DNA from: Multifurca ochricompacta
Taxonomy: Eukaryota; Basidiomycota; Agaricomycetes; Russulales; Russulaceae
Assembly: GCA_022496185.1 (NCBI GenBank)
Contig: WTXG01000028.1
Coordinates: 124,001 to 188,000, forward strand
DNA: 64,000 nucleotides
Direction: 5' to 3'
In this document: positions 21,898 through 31,983 of the stretch, one piece after another
Layout: the number at the start of each line of letters is the position of its first letter
Position numbering within the stretch: position 1 is the stretch's first letter
Position numbers and translations under genes: made by a program
The notes under the pieces: generated by a model
Told to the model about the DNA's origin: nothing
Seen by the model: only the letters and a program-made list of their open reading frames with translations
Database searches by the model: none

Positions 21898-24167
21898 ATG
21901 TCTTATTCCGCAAGGGAACCTCAGACGCCGTCTGACAACGAATCTCTTGAGTACCTGTCACCGGAACAAAACCTAGAAGCGGAAGGATCAGTAACACCGC
22001 CCCTTGAAATAACCTCACCTGCGACACGAAACCGCTTTGCCCTCCTGGCAAGCGATTCCCCGACCGAAAGCGTCTCCCGCAACGAACCTGTGAACCCCGA
22101 CTTTCTCCTTGAACCTCGACTGGAAGCAGGACTGCTCCAGGAACCCTCATTGACATCCATTGACACCCATCTTGCAGCTGTGGCAACTTCATTCCCATTC
22201 ATCCTCCCCACACGATTAACCGACGACGTTGAACCAGAGCTAAAGGGAAACGCGCGTTGGTTAGAGATCAGACAAGAAAATGCACCTTTCCGAGGATACT
22301 GGGTTCCCTACAGGACTACCTGTATCGCCGTCGACCTCTACCAAGGGACTTGGTATCACGTCTGCCCTAATAGAGGACAAATTGAAGCCATCAGAGTAGC
22401 TCCTCACGAAACAGGACTTAACGCACCTAGCACCACCAGAACCCCACTAACCGAACAGGTTCTCCAGCTGCTATTCGAAGCCCTACCCGTCGATATAGAT
22501 CCCACAGAAATGACGACCCTTCCAGAACCACAACCTAAACAGAGACAATGTTCAGTTAGTCCAGAAGACCCAGGCGGAGGACCTACCGCGATACTCGCCA
22601 CACCTAAAGGAAGCACGACCGGAGGACGAATCGAAGGGGTACCACCCCCGTTCTTCGACGGAAACCGAGCGACAGCCGATGACTGGTGGACCCAGGTAGA
22701 GCTTCATATCTTCTTGAACACCGAGGCCACAGTCATGAAAAACGAGATATCGAAAATATCATACATATTGGCCTTGATTAGAGGTCCCAAAGTTAGCTGA
22801 TGGGTGACGGAACAAATGAGGTGGTTAGCCAACGTGTCCCACTCCAAAATTATAGAGCTGCACCCGTGGGAGAAGTTCTGACAAACATTCCTGACGGCCT
22901 TTGCCGATGTAGCCGCAGGACAAAAGGCATTACAGGAATTAGCAAATTTGAGAATGACAGGTGGAAATATTGATGACTACATAGCCGACTTCCGAAGTCT
23001 CGCAGCTCGGGCTGAGTTGTACCTGGATGACCCCGCGACGCACCAAAACTTCCTTAAAGGGTTACCACGACAACTCGTACAAACCATGGTCACCCAGGAC
23101 ACCCCCCAGACATTTGACAACACGGCAGAATCAGCACGAAAGCATCACGCCAACTGGATCTTTATGCAGCGTATGTTTGGCGATAAAGCACCAATTGGCA
23201 ATAGAAACAACAACCGAGGGAACAAATTCATGCTTCCTCGTAGACTGTTACGTCCGGTGTGAGACGTTCTGCACGACTTGTGCGACAGCTTTGTACGTTA
23301 TTCAGGTAAGAGGTCAATAGGGCCTCTTGGAGTTCAAATGGATGAGTCAATGCCAAAGGGGCTGTTCCCTAGTGACGATGTTGAGTGGGAAGTGCCAAAA
23401 GCACTGAGATGTTCGAGTCAGAGATTTCAAGGGGAAGTCCAGAAGACAAACACTGATGTATTCAATAAGTCGAGTCTGAGGTCTACAGGGTAGCTACAGC
23501 GGACTTATATACGTAATTCAGTGGGCGTCTACGAGATAAGGAAACGGAGTCAGGTGGGCCCAAATATCCAAAAGCGGAGGGCATAAAGCCTAGCTTCTGA
23601 TAGGGTATTAAGTAAGTGTCCGGTCGTATGATAAGAGGATAAGCGATAACGAAGATAGCGGTAGGTAAACATGAACGAGCAAGAAGGTCACGGGGATGGA
23701 CGAAGAGCATGTGATGGATCCCACGATGGAGACGTGATCTGATAATGGAGTGCGGGCGGTAGAGAGGGATTGTCGTTGGGCAAGAAAAAGAATACGGGCG
23801 AAGACGGGGTTCGTAACATAGACACGACCCAAACGCGATGGATGTCGATGTCATCAAAAAGGCTGTTACCACAGAGGACAAGGAATGCTATAAGAAGGAA
23901 GGCCGATGCTTCAAATGTGGATGGCGAGGACACCTCGTTCGAGATTGCCCAAACAAGACACCTCAAGTGACGACGACCGCGCCGGCTCGGACCACCACTA
24001 TCACTGAGATCACTCCGACGACTGCGACGGTACCCACCGGATCAACCGAATCCAAATCCGCAATCGACATTGCAGCGCTCGCGACCGCTTTGAAAACGAT
24101 GACCGACGATCAACGCCTAGAGTTACAAAATCAATTCAAGGACAATGAGGATTTTTATATTGCTTGA
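21898..24167 (+). pseudogene. gag of Gyp-D (two nonsense codons, interrupted by a solo LTR)
   Basis: Starts at a normal ATG (MSYSAREP). Without the solo LTR 23246-23818 and one TSD copy the frame is 1692 nt (563 codons plus stop). Two TGA codons (22798-22800, 22879-22881) stand where the context expects TGG (Trp). The region IRQENAPFRGYWVPYRT resembles the FGYYVYHDGRYQPVEYDDEK block of the other family. A capsid-like segment (AGQKALQELANLRM, DDYIADFRSLAARAEL) and one CCHC knuckle (CFKCGWRGHLVRDC) at about 23910-23950 follow. It ends TGA 24165-24167, 14 nt after a GGATTTTT run. Confidence 0.9.
23246..23818 (-). repeat. Solo LTR (573 bp) inside Gyp-D gag
   Basis: + strand ends TGTTACGTCC and GTTCGTAACA (minus orientation). 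TSD TAGAC at 23241-23245 and 23819-23823. Removing it rejoins gag in frame. Confidence 0.94.
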
Positions 24168-27100
24168 GTGACGCGGCCTTCATTCAAGTGTTAGTTTTGC
24201 ACCATGTATTCATTTCACCAATCCGAGCAATGAAAATATCCATTCCTGTACATGGTGTGAAAGAAATGGCCAACATAGAAGCACTTGTTGATAGTGGTGC
24301 AACAGAGAACTTTATTAACTATAGAACAGTTGTCAGATACCGACTACCAACTAAACGGCTCACAATTCCGAAGAAACTACGAAACACAGACAGAACACCT
24401 AACGCCACTCGAAACATCGATCAATACGTTGACCTCGACGTAATCACTGATGATAAACTTAGACGACATCGGTTCTATATTGCATCAATTGGGACAGACC
24501 AGATGATTTTAGGATATCCATGGTTTGCTGCCAGTAACCCGCCTATAGATTGGACACGAGGACATCTTATGCAGTCTATCCGACTTAACATACCTGGTGA
24601 ACACATTAAGCAACTCAATATAGCCCAGGAGCTGGCGATTAAAGCGAAGGATGACCTAGAGCGCTCTTGGGATCAGATAGTACCCCTGGAGTATCATCGA
24701 CATCAGAAAGTGTTCAGCGATCAAGAGGCTCAACGGTTCCTGGAAGCCAGACCTTGGGATCATCGGATTGAACTAAAACCAGAGGCTCCGGCAACGCTCG
24801 ACTGTAAGATCTATCCCTTAGGACCGGGAGAGCAAGACGCATTGAGTAAATTCTTGGAGGAACATTTGCAGAAGGGGTACATTCAGGAGTCTAAATCCCC
24901 ATATGCATCTCCATTCTTTTTTATCAAGAAAAAGGATGGAAAGCTAAGACCGGTTCAAGACTATTGCAAGCTCAATGAGTGGACGATCCAAAACACTTAT
25001 CCCCTGCCACTCATCCCCGAACTCATAGATCGAGTCTGCGGAAGTACCCTATTTACAAAGATGGATGTTCGCTGGGGGTATAACAACATCCGCATCGCCC
25101 CTGAAGATCGGTGGAAGGCAGCTTTCAAAACAAATCGTGGTCTATACGAACCTAACGTTATGTTCTTTGGTCTAACAAACTCCCCGGCCATGTTTCAGAC
25201 CATGATGAATGCAGAGTTTAGGGATGAACTTAATGAGCGAGACAAAACAGGGAAAGCCTGGTTCACCGTTTACATGGATGACATTCTTATTCACACTGAT
25301 CACGACCTCCGGAACCATCAATCTAAAGTACATTGTGTCTTGGATAAGCTCAATAAGTTAGATCTCTATCTTAAACTGGAGAAATGCACTTTTGAGCAGA
25401 TGCGCATAGAGTATCTCGGACTTATCCTCGAAGGAAATCAAGTACACATGGATCCAATTAAAGTTGAGGGCGTCGCTACCTGGAAGGTACCCAAAACGGT
25501 GAAGGAAATCCGGTCATTCCTAGGATTTTGTCAGTTCTACCGACAATTTATTCAAGGATTCAGTAAGATTGCAGCACCATTGAATGCCCTCACGAGCGCA
25601 AAGAACCCCTGGATGTGGACTGCCATAGAACAAGGAGCATTTGATACCCTCAAGCAGCGAGTCACCTCTAAACCAGTATTGATGCAACCAAACTTCGAAG
25701 AGCCCTTTATTGTAGATGCTGATGCCTCGGGATACGCACTAGGAGTGACACTCAGTCAAAAGGATCAGGAGGGACGACTCCATCCTGTTGCCTACTTATC
25801 AAAGACTCTTGATGCGACGCAACGAAATTGGGACATCTATGATCATGAATTGTTTGCAATCATCATTGCCTTTAGATCTTGGTGGCAATATCTCCTAGGT
25901 GCCAAGCACAAAGTACAAGTACGCACCAATCATAATAACCTCCAGTACTTCAAGGAACCACAAAAATTAAATCGCCAGCAAGCCAGATGGCTCCAGGAAC
26001 TCGCTGATTTCGACTTTACACTGGAGCATGTCCCAGGAAAGCTTCACACAGTTGCAGATATGCTTTCGTGCCAACCAGATGCCGATCATGGCACGGACAA
26101 CAACGAAGAAATTACAATGCTCCCATCAGAGTTGTTCATTAAGACGTCTCAATTGGAAAAACACCCATTCCCTAGCACCCTTGCCGAACGACGTGAGGTA
26201 CTCCAACGATATCATGATCACGTCCTAGCGGGACACCCGGGCATAGACAAAACCACACGAGGGGTGCAGCGCGAATATGAGGGACACGATCTCAAAGAAT
26301 TTGTACGTGATTATGTCAGAGGATGTGCTAAATGTCAAGAGAATAAGCCAAAGCTTACGAAGAAAGTGCTGACCTTCCCAATGGACGTACCGGCGACGAC
26401 CGGACCATTTCAATATATTGCTATAGATCTAATTACGGATCTCCCACCAACCAGAAAATATGACGCTGTACTGACTGTGGTCGACCAAGGGTGCTCAAAA
26501 GCCGCGCGCTTTATACCCTGCTCTAAGGACATCACTGGAGAAGGTGTTGCCACCCTATACTACCATCACCTCTTCCCATTCTTCGGAATTCCAAGACGCA
26601 TTATCTTGGATCGCGATCCGCGCTTCACATCGCACTTCTCGCGGGCACTGGCAAACGCTCTTCAGATCAAACAAAACCTGTCTACAGCATTCCACCCTCA
26701 AACTGATGGTTCCAGCGAACGTATGAACCTTTGGCTAGAACAATACCTAAGACTTTGGCTAGGAGACGATCAGTATAAATGGCCCGAATACTTACCTCTC
26801 GCCGAGTACGTGCACAACTCGTGGCCGCACGACAAAACGAAGCTCTCTCCACACTCACTAATCCATGGCATGACATTTGACTGGAAGGCGGAGATGGGTG
26901 AGACGACTGTTCCACAGGTAGACGAGCGATTGCGCGATCTTCGAGACGCGCGAACCCGTGCGGAGGCTGCTTTTAAGACAACTAAGGAACAACCGATCCG
27001 CCCACAGCTAGAAATCGGAACACAAGTGTGGTTAGAAGGAAAGCACCTCAAAACACACTTTCCTTCCACCAAACTAGCCCCTCGACGGTATGGACCGTTC

Positions 27101-27457
27101 GAAATAACAACCTGTATCTCCCCAGTGGCCTATCGATTGAATTTGCCGACACACATGAAGATCCACAACGTATTTCATATCGATCTCTTAACTCCTTATC
27201 AAGAAACTGATGCACATGGTCCTAACTATGCAAGGCCCCCGCCCGACCTCATCAATCAGGAGGAAGAGTATGAAATAGACGTGATTTTGAATCATCGCAC
27301 ACATGGCCGATCGAAAACATTGCAGTACCTTGTCAGCTGGAAAGGTTACCCAGCGAGTGACAACTCATGGGTAGATGAGGTGGATTGCCATGCACCGGAC
27401 CTCCTCAAGTCCTACAATACCTCGCTGTCACGGCGCCAGGGTCGGCACCACACTTAA
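24155..27457 (+). CDS. pol of Gyp-D: intact protease-RT-RNase H-integrase-chromodomain
   Basis: Uninterrupted frame of about 1100 codons, -1 relative to gag; expression by a -1 shift at the T-run 24152-24156 is inferred. Numbering from the TTG at 24164: protease DSGATENF at 43-50; RT with YMDD at 370-373; RNase H with DADASGYALG near 522; integrase zinc domain with HAGHPGI-type His pair and C-X2-C (CAKCQENK); catalytic triad D755, D816, E852 (D-60-D-35-E); GPY/F-like segment; C-terminal chromodomain about 1036-1085 (LQYLVSWKGYPASDNSW). The chromodomain should tether integration to a methylated-histone mark, which fits the heterochromatin-like nest. It is the only Gypsy pol lying wholly within the window that is fully open, yet gag of this copy has stops. 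Confidence 0.95.
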   Translation, partial: LYCLSDAAFIQVLVLHHVFISPIRAMKISIPVHGVKEMANIEALVDSGATENFINYRTVVRYRLPTKRLTIPKKLRNTDRTPNATRNIDQYVDLDVITDDKLRRHRFYIASIGTDQMILGYPWFAASNPPIDWTRGHLMQSIRLNIPGEHIKQLNIAQELAIKAKDDLERSWDQIVPLEYHRHQKVFSDQEAQRFLEARPWDHRIELKPEAPATLDCKIYPLGPGEQDALSKFLEEHLQKGYIQESKSPYASPFFFIKKKDGKLRPVQDYCKLNEWTIQNTYPLPLIPELIDRVCGSTLFTKMDVRWGYNNIRIAPEDRWKAAFKTNRGLYEPNVMFFGLTNSPAMFQTMMNAEFRDELNERDKTGKAWFTVYMDDILIHTDHDLRNHQSKVHCVLDKLNKLDLYLKLEKCTFEQMRIEYLGLILEGNQVHMDPIKVEGVATWKVPKTVKEIRSFLGFCQFYRQFIQGFSKIAAPLNALTSAKNPWMWTAIEQGAFDTLKQRVTSKPVLMQPNFEEPFIVDADASGYALGVTLSQKDQEGRLHPVAYLSKTLDATQRNWDIYDHELFAIIIAFRSWWQYLLGAKHKVQVRTNHNNLQYFKEPQKLNRQQARWLQELADFDFTLEHVPGKLHTVADMLSCQPDADHGTDNNEEITMLPSELFIKTSQLEKHPFPSTLAERREVLQRYHDHVLAGHPGIDKTTRGVQREYEGHDLKEFVRDYVRGCAKCQENKPKLTKKVLTFPMDVPATTGPFQYIAIDLITDLPPTRKYDAVLTVVDQGCSKAARFIPCSKDITGEGVATLYYHHLFPFFGIPRRIILDRDPRFTSHFSRALANALQIKQNLSTAFHPQTDGSSERMNLWLEQYLRLWLGDDQYKWPEYLPLAEYVHNSWPHDKTKLSPHSLIHGMTFDWKAEMGETTVPQVDERLRDLRDARTRAEAAFKTTKEQPIRPQLEIGTQVWLEGKHLKTHFPSTKLAPRRYGPFEITTCISPVAYRLNLPTHMKIHNVFHIDLLTPYQETDAHGPNYARPPPDLINQEEEYEIDVILNHRTHGRSKTLQYLVSWKGYPASDNSWVDEVDCHAPDLLKSYNTSLSRRQGRHHT

Positions 27458-27684
27458 GGAGGGAGTAAATTTCACTGATCCCAGACCCAATTCCCTACCT
27501 CCACAAATTTTCTCACTCTGGCTCGCACGAAACGCACCACACGTCTTTTCCGACCACGAAAGCTAACTAAACCTGTTCCCAGGATGACATCTTCCAATTA
27601 CAACCCTCTTCACCTTGCAGATATGACCATCATCAGGCCAACCATAGAGGCCATCAATGACGCCGCCACTCTAGGAGCCCTCAA

Positions 27685-28966
27685 TGTTATGACCCTACTC
27701 TTTTTCCTGGCCCTGCACACCATGCCTTATTCTTTGCACCATCCTTGACTTTCCCCTTCTCTGGACCACTCCCTGATGCCCTTGGTATGCTGCCTTGGGA
27801 CCTTCCTGATGCCTGTGGCCTGTGTGCCCAGGACCCTACCCTGATTCCTGTGACATTGTTCATAGGACTGACCTCCCATGCCACCATTTACACCTAACCT
27901 GCTGGTAGTTAAGCTGCTACACTGTTGGATGTACACCACCCTTCCTTGCTGCCTTGGCTTATGCCTTGGCCACTGCCCCTGACATTGTCCCTGCCAATCT
28001 GACCAGTCCAGACAACTAGATGACTTTGGCTTGTACTTGACCCTCTGCCAGTCATGTGACTCCTGGCCATGTGACCCTTGGCCATGTGATCCTTGACCAT
28101 GTGATCCTTGACCATGTGATCCTTGACCATGTGATCCTTGACCATGTGATCCTTGACCATGTGATCCCTGACCATGTGACTTTGGACCATGTGATCCCTG
28201 ACCCTGATCACAGCATCTTCATCTGATCATTTACCCTTTCTGATCACATGGCCCATCTGGCTTATCATTCACTTCTCTGATTCCTGTGGGAGTATTCCCA
28301 CATCCACCCTGACTCCTGTGGGACCTGTTATCTCCCCATCTACCCCTGACCCTGGTGGGAATCCTCCCACACTGATATGACTCCTGTGGGGCTGTCCCAC
28401 ATGATTATGCTTCTGATAAGGCTTATCCTTATCATGGACTATCTTTGACATCTTATCTGCTATTGGATGATAAGGACTCTGACCCTGTTCCTGATTAGCT
28501 ACAAACCAGATCCCCATACAGTATATAAGACCCTGTAGACAGTTTGTACAACCCTAGATTTGACCTCTTGGGCCTTCAGCCTAGAGATCTTAGACCCCAA
28601 TACATCAGAAGCCTTTTCCCCCTTTTTTGCGTCCTTGAGATCCCTGCAGGGACCCCCATTGCCTCTGGCAATGGGTGTGTACCCTTCCTTTTGAACCCCT
28701 TTGCCACTCCCTAAGGGCTCCAGTGCACTTGGTGTGCTTCCGGCACAGCAGCTGGGCCCTGTCCCCACTTAACAGCCTTAGGGGATTAGCTCCCTTTGGC
28801 TGGCTCATCCCGTCTCCCTCTGTGCTTGATTATAGCACCAAACCTTGACCAATTCCGAAGCTAGACAGTGCCCAGAGTCTAGCCTTATTGTGCTAGGCTC
28901 GTGGCTGAGGTAATGGACCTGTGCCGACCCGTGCACGCCGCACAGAACGCTCCGCTGAGCGTAACA
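27685..28966 (+). repeat. Solo LTR of a third, longer family (1282 bp) inside Gyp-D ORF3
   Basis: Ends TGTTATGACC and GAGCGTAACA, TSD CTCAA (27680-27684, 28967-28971). TATA TATATAAG 28522-28529 indicates + orientation. The U3 part holds ten CATGTGA motifs at exact 15-bp spacing (28053-28202) and several GTGGGA/TCCCAC inverted pairs (28285-28410). Removing it restores ORF3 in frame. Confidence 0.88.
28053..28202 (+). repeat. Tandem 15-bp repeat, ten CATGTGA units
   Basis: CATGTGA starts at 28053, 28068, 28083 and every 15 bp to 28188. The central units are identical (CATGTGATCCTTGAC). It lies about 320 bp upstream of the TATA box of the 1282-bp LTR, a position suited to a U3 enhancer array. 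Confidence 0.93.
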
Positions 28967-29863
28967 CTCAAGTACCCTGACAACGCCCCCATGCTTCCCC
29001 CGACCCCGACATCATCCACCCCCGCTACCCACTTCGCGTCTACCATGGAAAATAACCCTACCCAGAACACAACTGACTCCATAACACTAGCCAACCATAC
29101 TCAGAATTCCAAACTGGAGGCTCACGATCGCGTGCTGACCATACTTCAAGGGACTAGAACGCGTCTGGAGGCTGACACCACTATTGAAGATGGCAAGTAC
29201 CCAGACGATTATGAACCAGCGCCCTCAGCATTGAGTCAACTACCTGGAGTTGGGGTGATTAGTCCAGACGCAGACAACGCCAATAGATACAATAATCCAG
29301 GCGCCCCGTTCGAACACAACCATAAGAACTCACCCTTCCACTTCCCTCAAGAGATTGCCGACAACTGGGGACATATGGTGGAAGCCCGTTATATTGCCTT
29401 TGAATATCAACGCACAGACCCTCGGATTGCCTGTACCATGGGGGCCCATCAGCCTATCTTTTACTTCCCTCTACATACTCGCTCTCACCCTCGATATACG
29501 CACGGCACAAACCCAATCCTCAATCAGGCCCAACAACACCTCTTTGAGGCAGACCAAGATTACACGCTCCTGGTTAGCTCAGCACTGGATGACCTTCGCG
29601 ACCCCGGAGTCTGGGCCGAAGTTTTGCGCTACCGGCATGCCACATGACGACTTGACACCATACATCGCGAGCTAGCGCACTGGCGACGACAGGCGGACCA
29701 AACGCATCACGATATTCGAACCACAGTCCAGGCACTGTCTAGAGGTGATGTTTATTATCGCCTTTTCCCTTATCTAACCTACGCCTACGCTTGGGACTGC
29801 CCAATGCACCCGGACGAGGCAATCCTTTACACACCACACCCTGAACTTCGTGCAATACTTCAT

Positions 29864-30452
29864 TGTTACGAACCCCGTCTTCGCCCGTATTCTTTTACTT
29901 GCCCAACGACAATCCCTCTCTACCGCCCACACTCCACTATCAGATCACGTCTCCATCGTGGGATCCGTCACATGCCCTCCTCCCATCCCCGTGACCTCTT
30001 TTGTACTTGTTGACCCATTGTTTGCCTATGATTGACTCTTATCTCGCTATCTCTTATCCCTTATCTTTACGACCGGACACTTACTTAATTCCCTATCAGA
30101 AGCCAGGCTTTACGCCCTCCGCTTTCGTATATTCGGGCCCATATGACTTGGTGTTATCTTATCTATAGACGCCCATTCGATTACGTATATAAGTCCGCTG
30201 TAACTACAATGTAGACCTCAGACTCGACTTATTGAATACATCGGTGTTTGTCTTCCGGACTTCCCCTTGGAACCTCTAGCTCCATAAGTCTCAGTGCTTT
30301 TGGCACTTTCCGCTCAACATCGTCACTAGGGAGCAGCCCCTTTGACTTTGACTTTATCATTCGAACTCCAAGAGGTCCTATTGACCTCTTATCTGATTAT
30401 CGTACGAAGCTGTCGCACAAGTCGTGCGGAACGTCTCGCACCGGACGTAACA
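29864..30452 (+). repeat. 5' LTR of Gyp-E (589 bp)
   Basis: TGTTACGAAC to GGACGTAACA; sequence indistinguishable by eye from the 3' LTR. Confidence 0.97.
30186..30230 (+). promoter_or_regulatory. Gyp-E LTR promoter: TATA box and putative RNA start
   Basis: TATATAAG at 30186-30193 and AGACTCGACTT at 30220-30230. The 34-nt spacing is the same in Gyp-A, B, B2, D, F, G and J (35 in H). The RNA start is inferred from the self-priming complementarity, not observed. Confidence 0.75.
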
Positions 30453-30454
30453 TC

Positions 30455-30465
30455 AAGTCGAGTCT
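30455..30465 (+). promoter_or_regulatory. Self-primer binding site of Gyp-E
   Basis: AAGTCGAGTCT, 2 nt after the LTR edge, exact reverse complement of AGACTCGACTT at 30220-30230. No tRNA-like primer site is recognised here. Confidence 0.88.
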
Positions 30466-30471
30466 CTCACA

Positions 30472-31983
30472 GTGGCTTCCAGCCGCAGTCAGACCCTCTT
30501 CCGGGAAGAACTTATCGAACGCAGGGACGAGCATAATCTTTCACAGCAAGTACTTGGCTCTGCCACCTGGAAAGACTTTGAGTCCGAGTTTGGATACTAC
30601 GTCTATCACAACGGAAGATACCAACCGGTAGAATACGACGACGAAAAGAGAGTTTGGTATCGCATCCGATACTCGGACAGCCGACACTCTTGGGTCACTA
30701 CAGGACCTGCCCCACCCGAATTTGGACTAGGCCCGTGGAGAGAAAATCCCCCGGCCATTGTCACGGACTCCGAACCAGAGGAGTACGTAGAAGAACATAG
30801 CGAAGAAGCACTGGTATTAGCGTCGTCTACAGCCCCAGTTGCGCCCGAAGTTGTCACGTTCAGAGCCCCTGCTTTGACAACTCCCCAGATCTCTATACAA
30901 TCCACCAACACCGTCACCCCGTTTTACCAGAACATGTCTACCATCGCCGCCCAACTTCCAGACCCCGCCCCACCAGCCCCTGTGGCACCACCACCAAACA
31001 TCCCCCCGCCCTCCGGACGTCTGTCCGGAGTGTTGCCCCAAACGTTCACTGGGGACCGTTCACAAAGCAAGAAGTTCATGTTGGAATTCACGACATTCAA
31101 GAACTTCAACCACGATGTCCCACAGATTGTCAACCCATTCCAACGTGCCAATCTGTTTCTTTCCCTAATTCGAGGGGATGCAGTGGATGACTGGACTATG
31201 GAACAGTTGGAGTGGCTGAATGAGCAGGTTGAGAGTGGGCGACGAACCACAAGCGAAGGTCTTTGGGAGACCATAGCAGAAAGGTTCAAGGACGCCTTCA
31301 CAGATGGACAGGCCAAGCAGAAAGCAGCCCGGGAACTAAAGTCCCTTAGAATGGAGAAGGGAGAACTTGACGCATACGTCGCCAAGTTCAGAAGCCTAGC
31401 CAACAGAGCCGGCTACGATACCGACGAAGAGGCAACATTAGACCTCTTTTCGCAAGGTTTGCCCAACCCCCTAGTCAAAAACATTATTCAATTCCATCAT
31501 CCTCACGACTGGGACACTTGGGTTGATGCTGCTCGGAGGCAGCAACAAGACTATCTCGACTTCCAGACAAGGTTTGGAGTCGACACCAAGAAAGGCAAAA
31601 CCCGAGATCAGTGGAAGGCAGCATTCGGAGTAAAGCCTGCCCCACATGGCCAGAGAGATCCAAATGCTATGGACACCTCTGCAGATCGGGCCCAAGCTCG
31701 GGCAGCACTTACGGAAGACGAAAGGCAGACGCTGATGAAAGAAGGGCGCTGCTTCCGTTGCAGAGCACTGGGACACATGTCCCGGAACTGTCCAAAGAAG
31801 GAGGCACGAGTCGCCGCTGCCACCATAATGCCAGAACACCCCGTCCAAAACAACCCCCCTTCTGTGGATAAGCGGTCGAAAGAAGAGAAGGCTCAGGATA
31901 TATGGGCCAACATGATGAAGGAGAGTGAGGAAGTGCGCGCCATACTGGTAGAAAAGGCGTTTGCGAAAAAGGATTTTTGTTAG
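30472..31983 (+). CDS. gag of Gyp-E (503 codons, intact)
   Basis: Capsid/nucleocapsid polyprotein. The frame opens after an in-frame TAA in the LTR terminus and contains no ATG until MSTIAAQLPDP near 30934. The conserved N-terminus (FGYYVYHNGRYQPVEYDDEK) implies translation from further up, best explained by the GTG at 30472 (A at -3, G at +4), conserved in all sisters. After a proline-rich linker comes the capsid-like region (LFLSLIRGDAVDDWTMEQLE, then FTDGQAKQKAARELKSLRM) and one CCHC knuckle at residues 427-440. It ends KKDFC-TAG, overlapping the GGATTTTT run at 31971-31978 where pol continues in -1. Confidence 0.93.
   Translation: MASSRSQTLFREELIERRDEHNLSQQVLGSATWKDFESEFGYYVYHNGRYQPVEYDDEKRVWYRIRYSDSRHSWVTTGPAPPEFGLGPWRENPPAIVTDSEPEEYVEEHSEEALVLASSTAPVAPEVVTFRAPALTTPQISIQSTNTVTPFYQNMSTIAAQLPDPAPPAPVAPPPNIPPPSGRLSGVLPQTFTGDRSQSKKFMLEFTTFKNFNHDVPQIVNPFQRANLFLSLIRGDAVDDWTMEQLEWLNEQVESGRRTTSEGLWETIAERFKDAFTDGQAKQKAARELKSLRMEKGELDAYVAKFRSLANRAGYDTDEEATLDLFSQGLPNPLVKNIIQFHHPHDWDTWVDAARRQQQDYLDFQTRFGVDTKKGKTRDQWKAAFGVKPAPHGQRDPNAMDTSADRAQARAALTEDERQTLMKEGRCFRCRALGHMSRNCPKKEARVAAATIMPEHPVQNNPPSVDKRSKEEKAQDIWANMMKESEEVRAILVEKAFAKKDFC

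Noticed and set aside
28053..28202. CRISPR-like array
   Set aside because: 15-bp units with no separate spacers, inside an LTR of a eukaryotic element.
27909..28211. Minus-strand frame with a five-residue MVKDH repeat
   Set aside because: It is the translation of the 15-bp tandem repeat in the U3 of a solo LTR; there is no other coding evidence.
27685..28908. Insertion ending at GAGGTAATGG near 28905
   Set aside because: A first reading without a good TSD; the end at 28966 gives an exact CTCAA duplication, TG...CA ends and restores ORF3 in frame.
30453..30475. tRNA primer binding site after the LTR
   Set aside because: I see no match to common initiator-Met or other tRNA 3' ends, and the exact complement to the LTR gives a better explanation.
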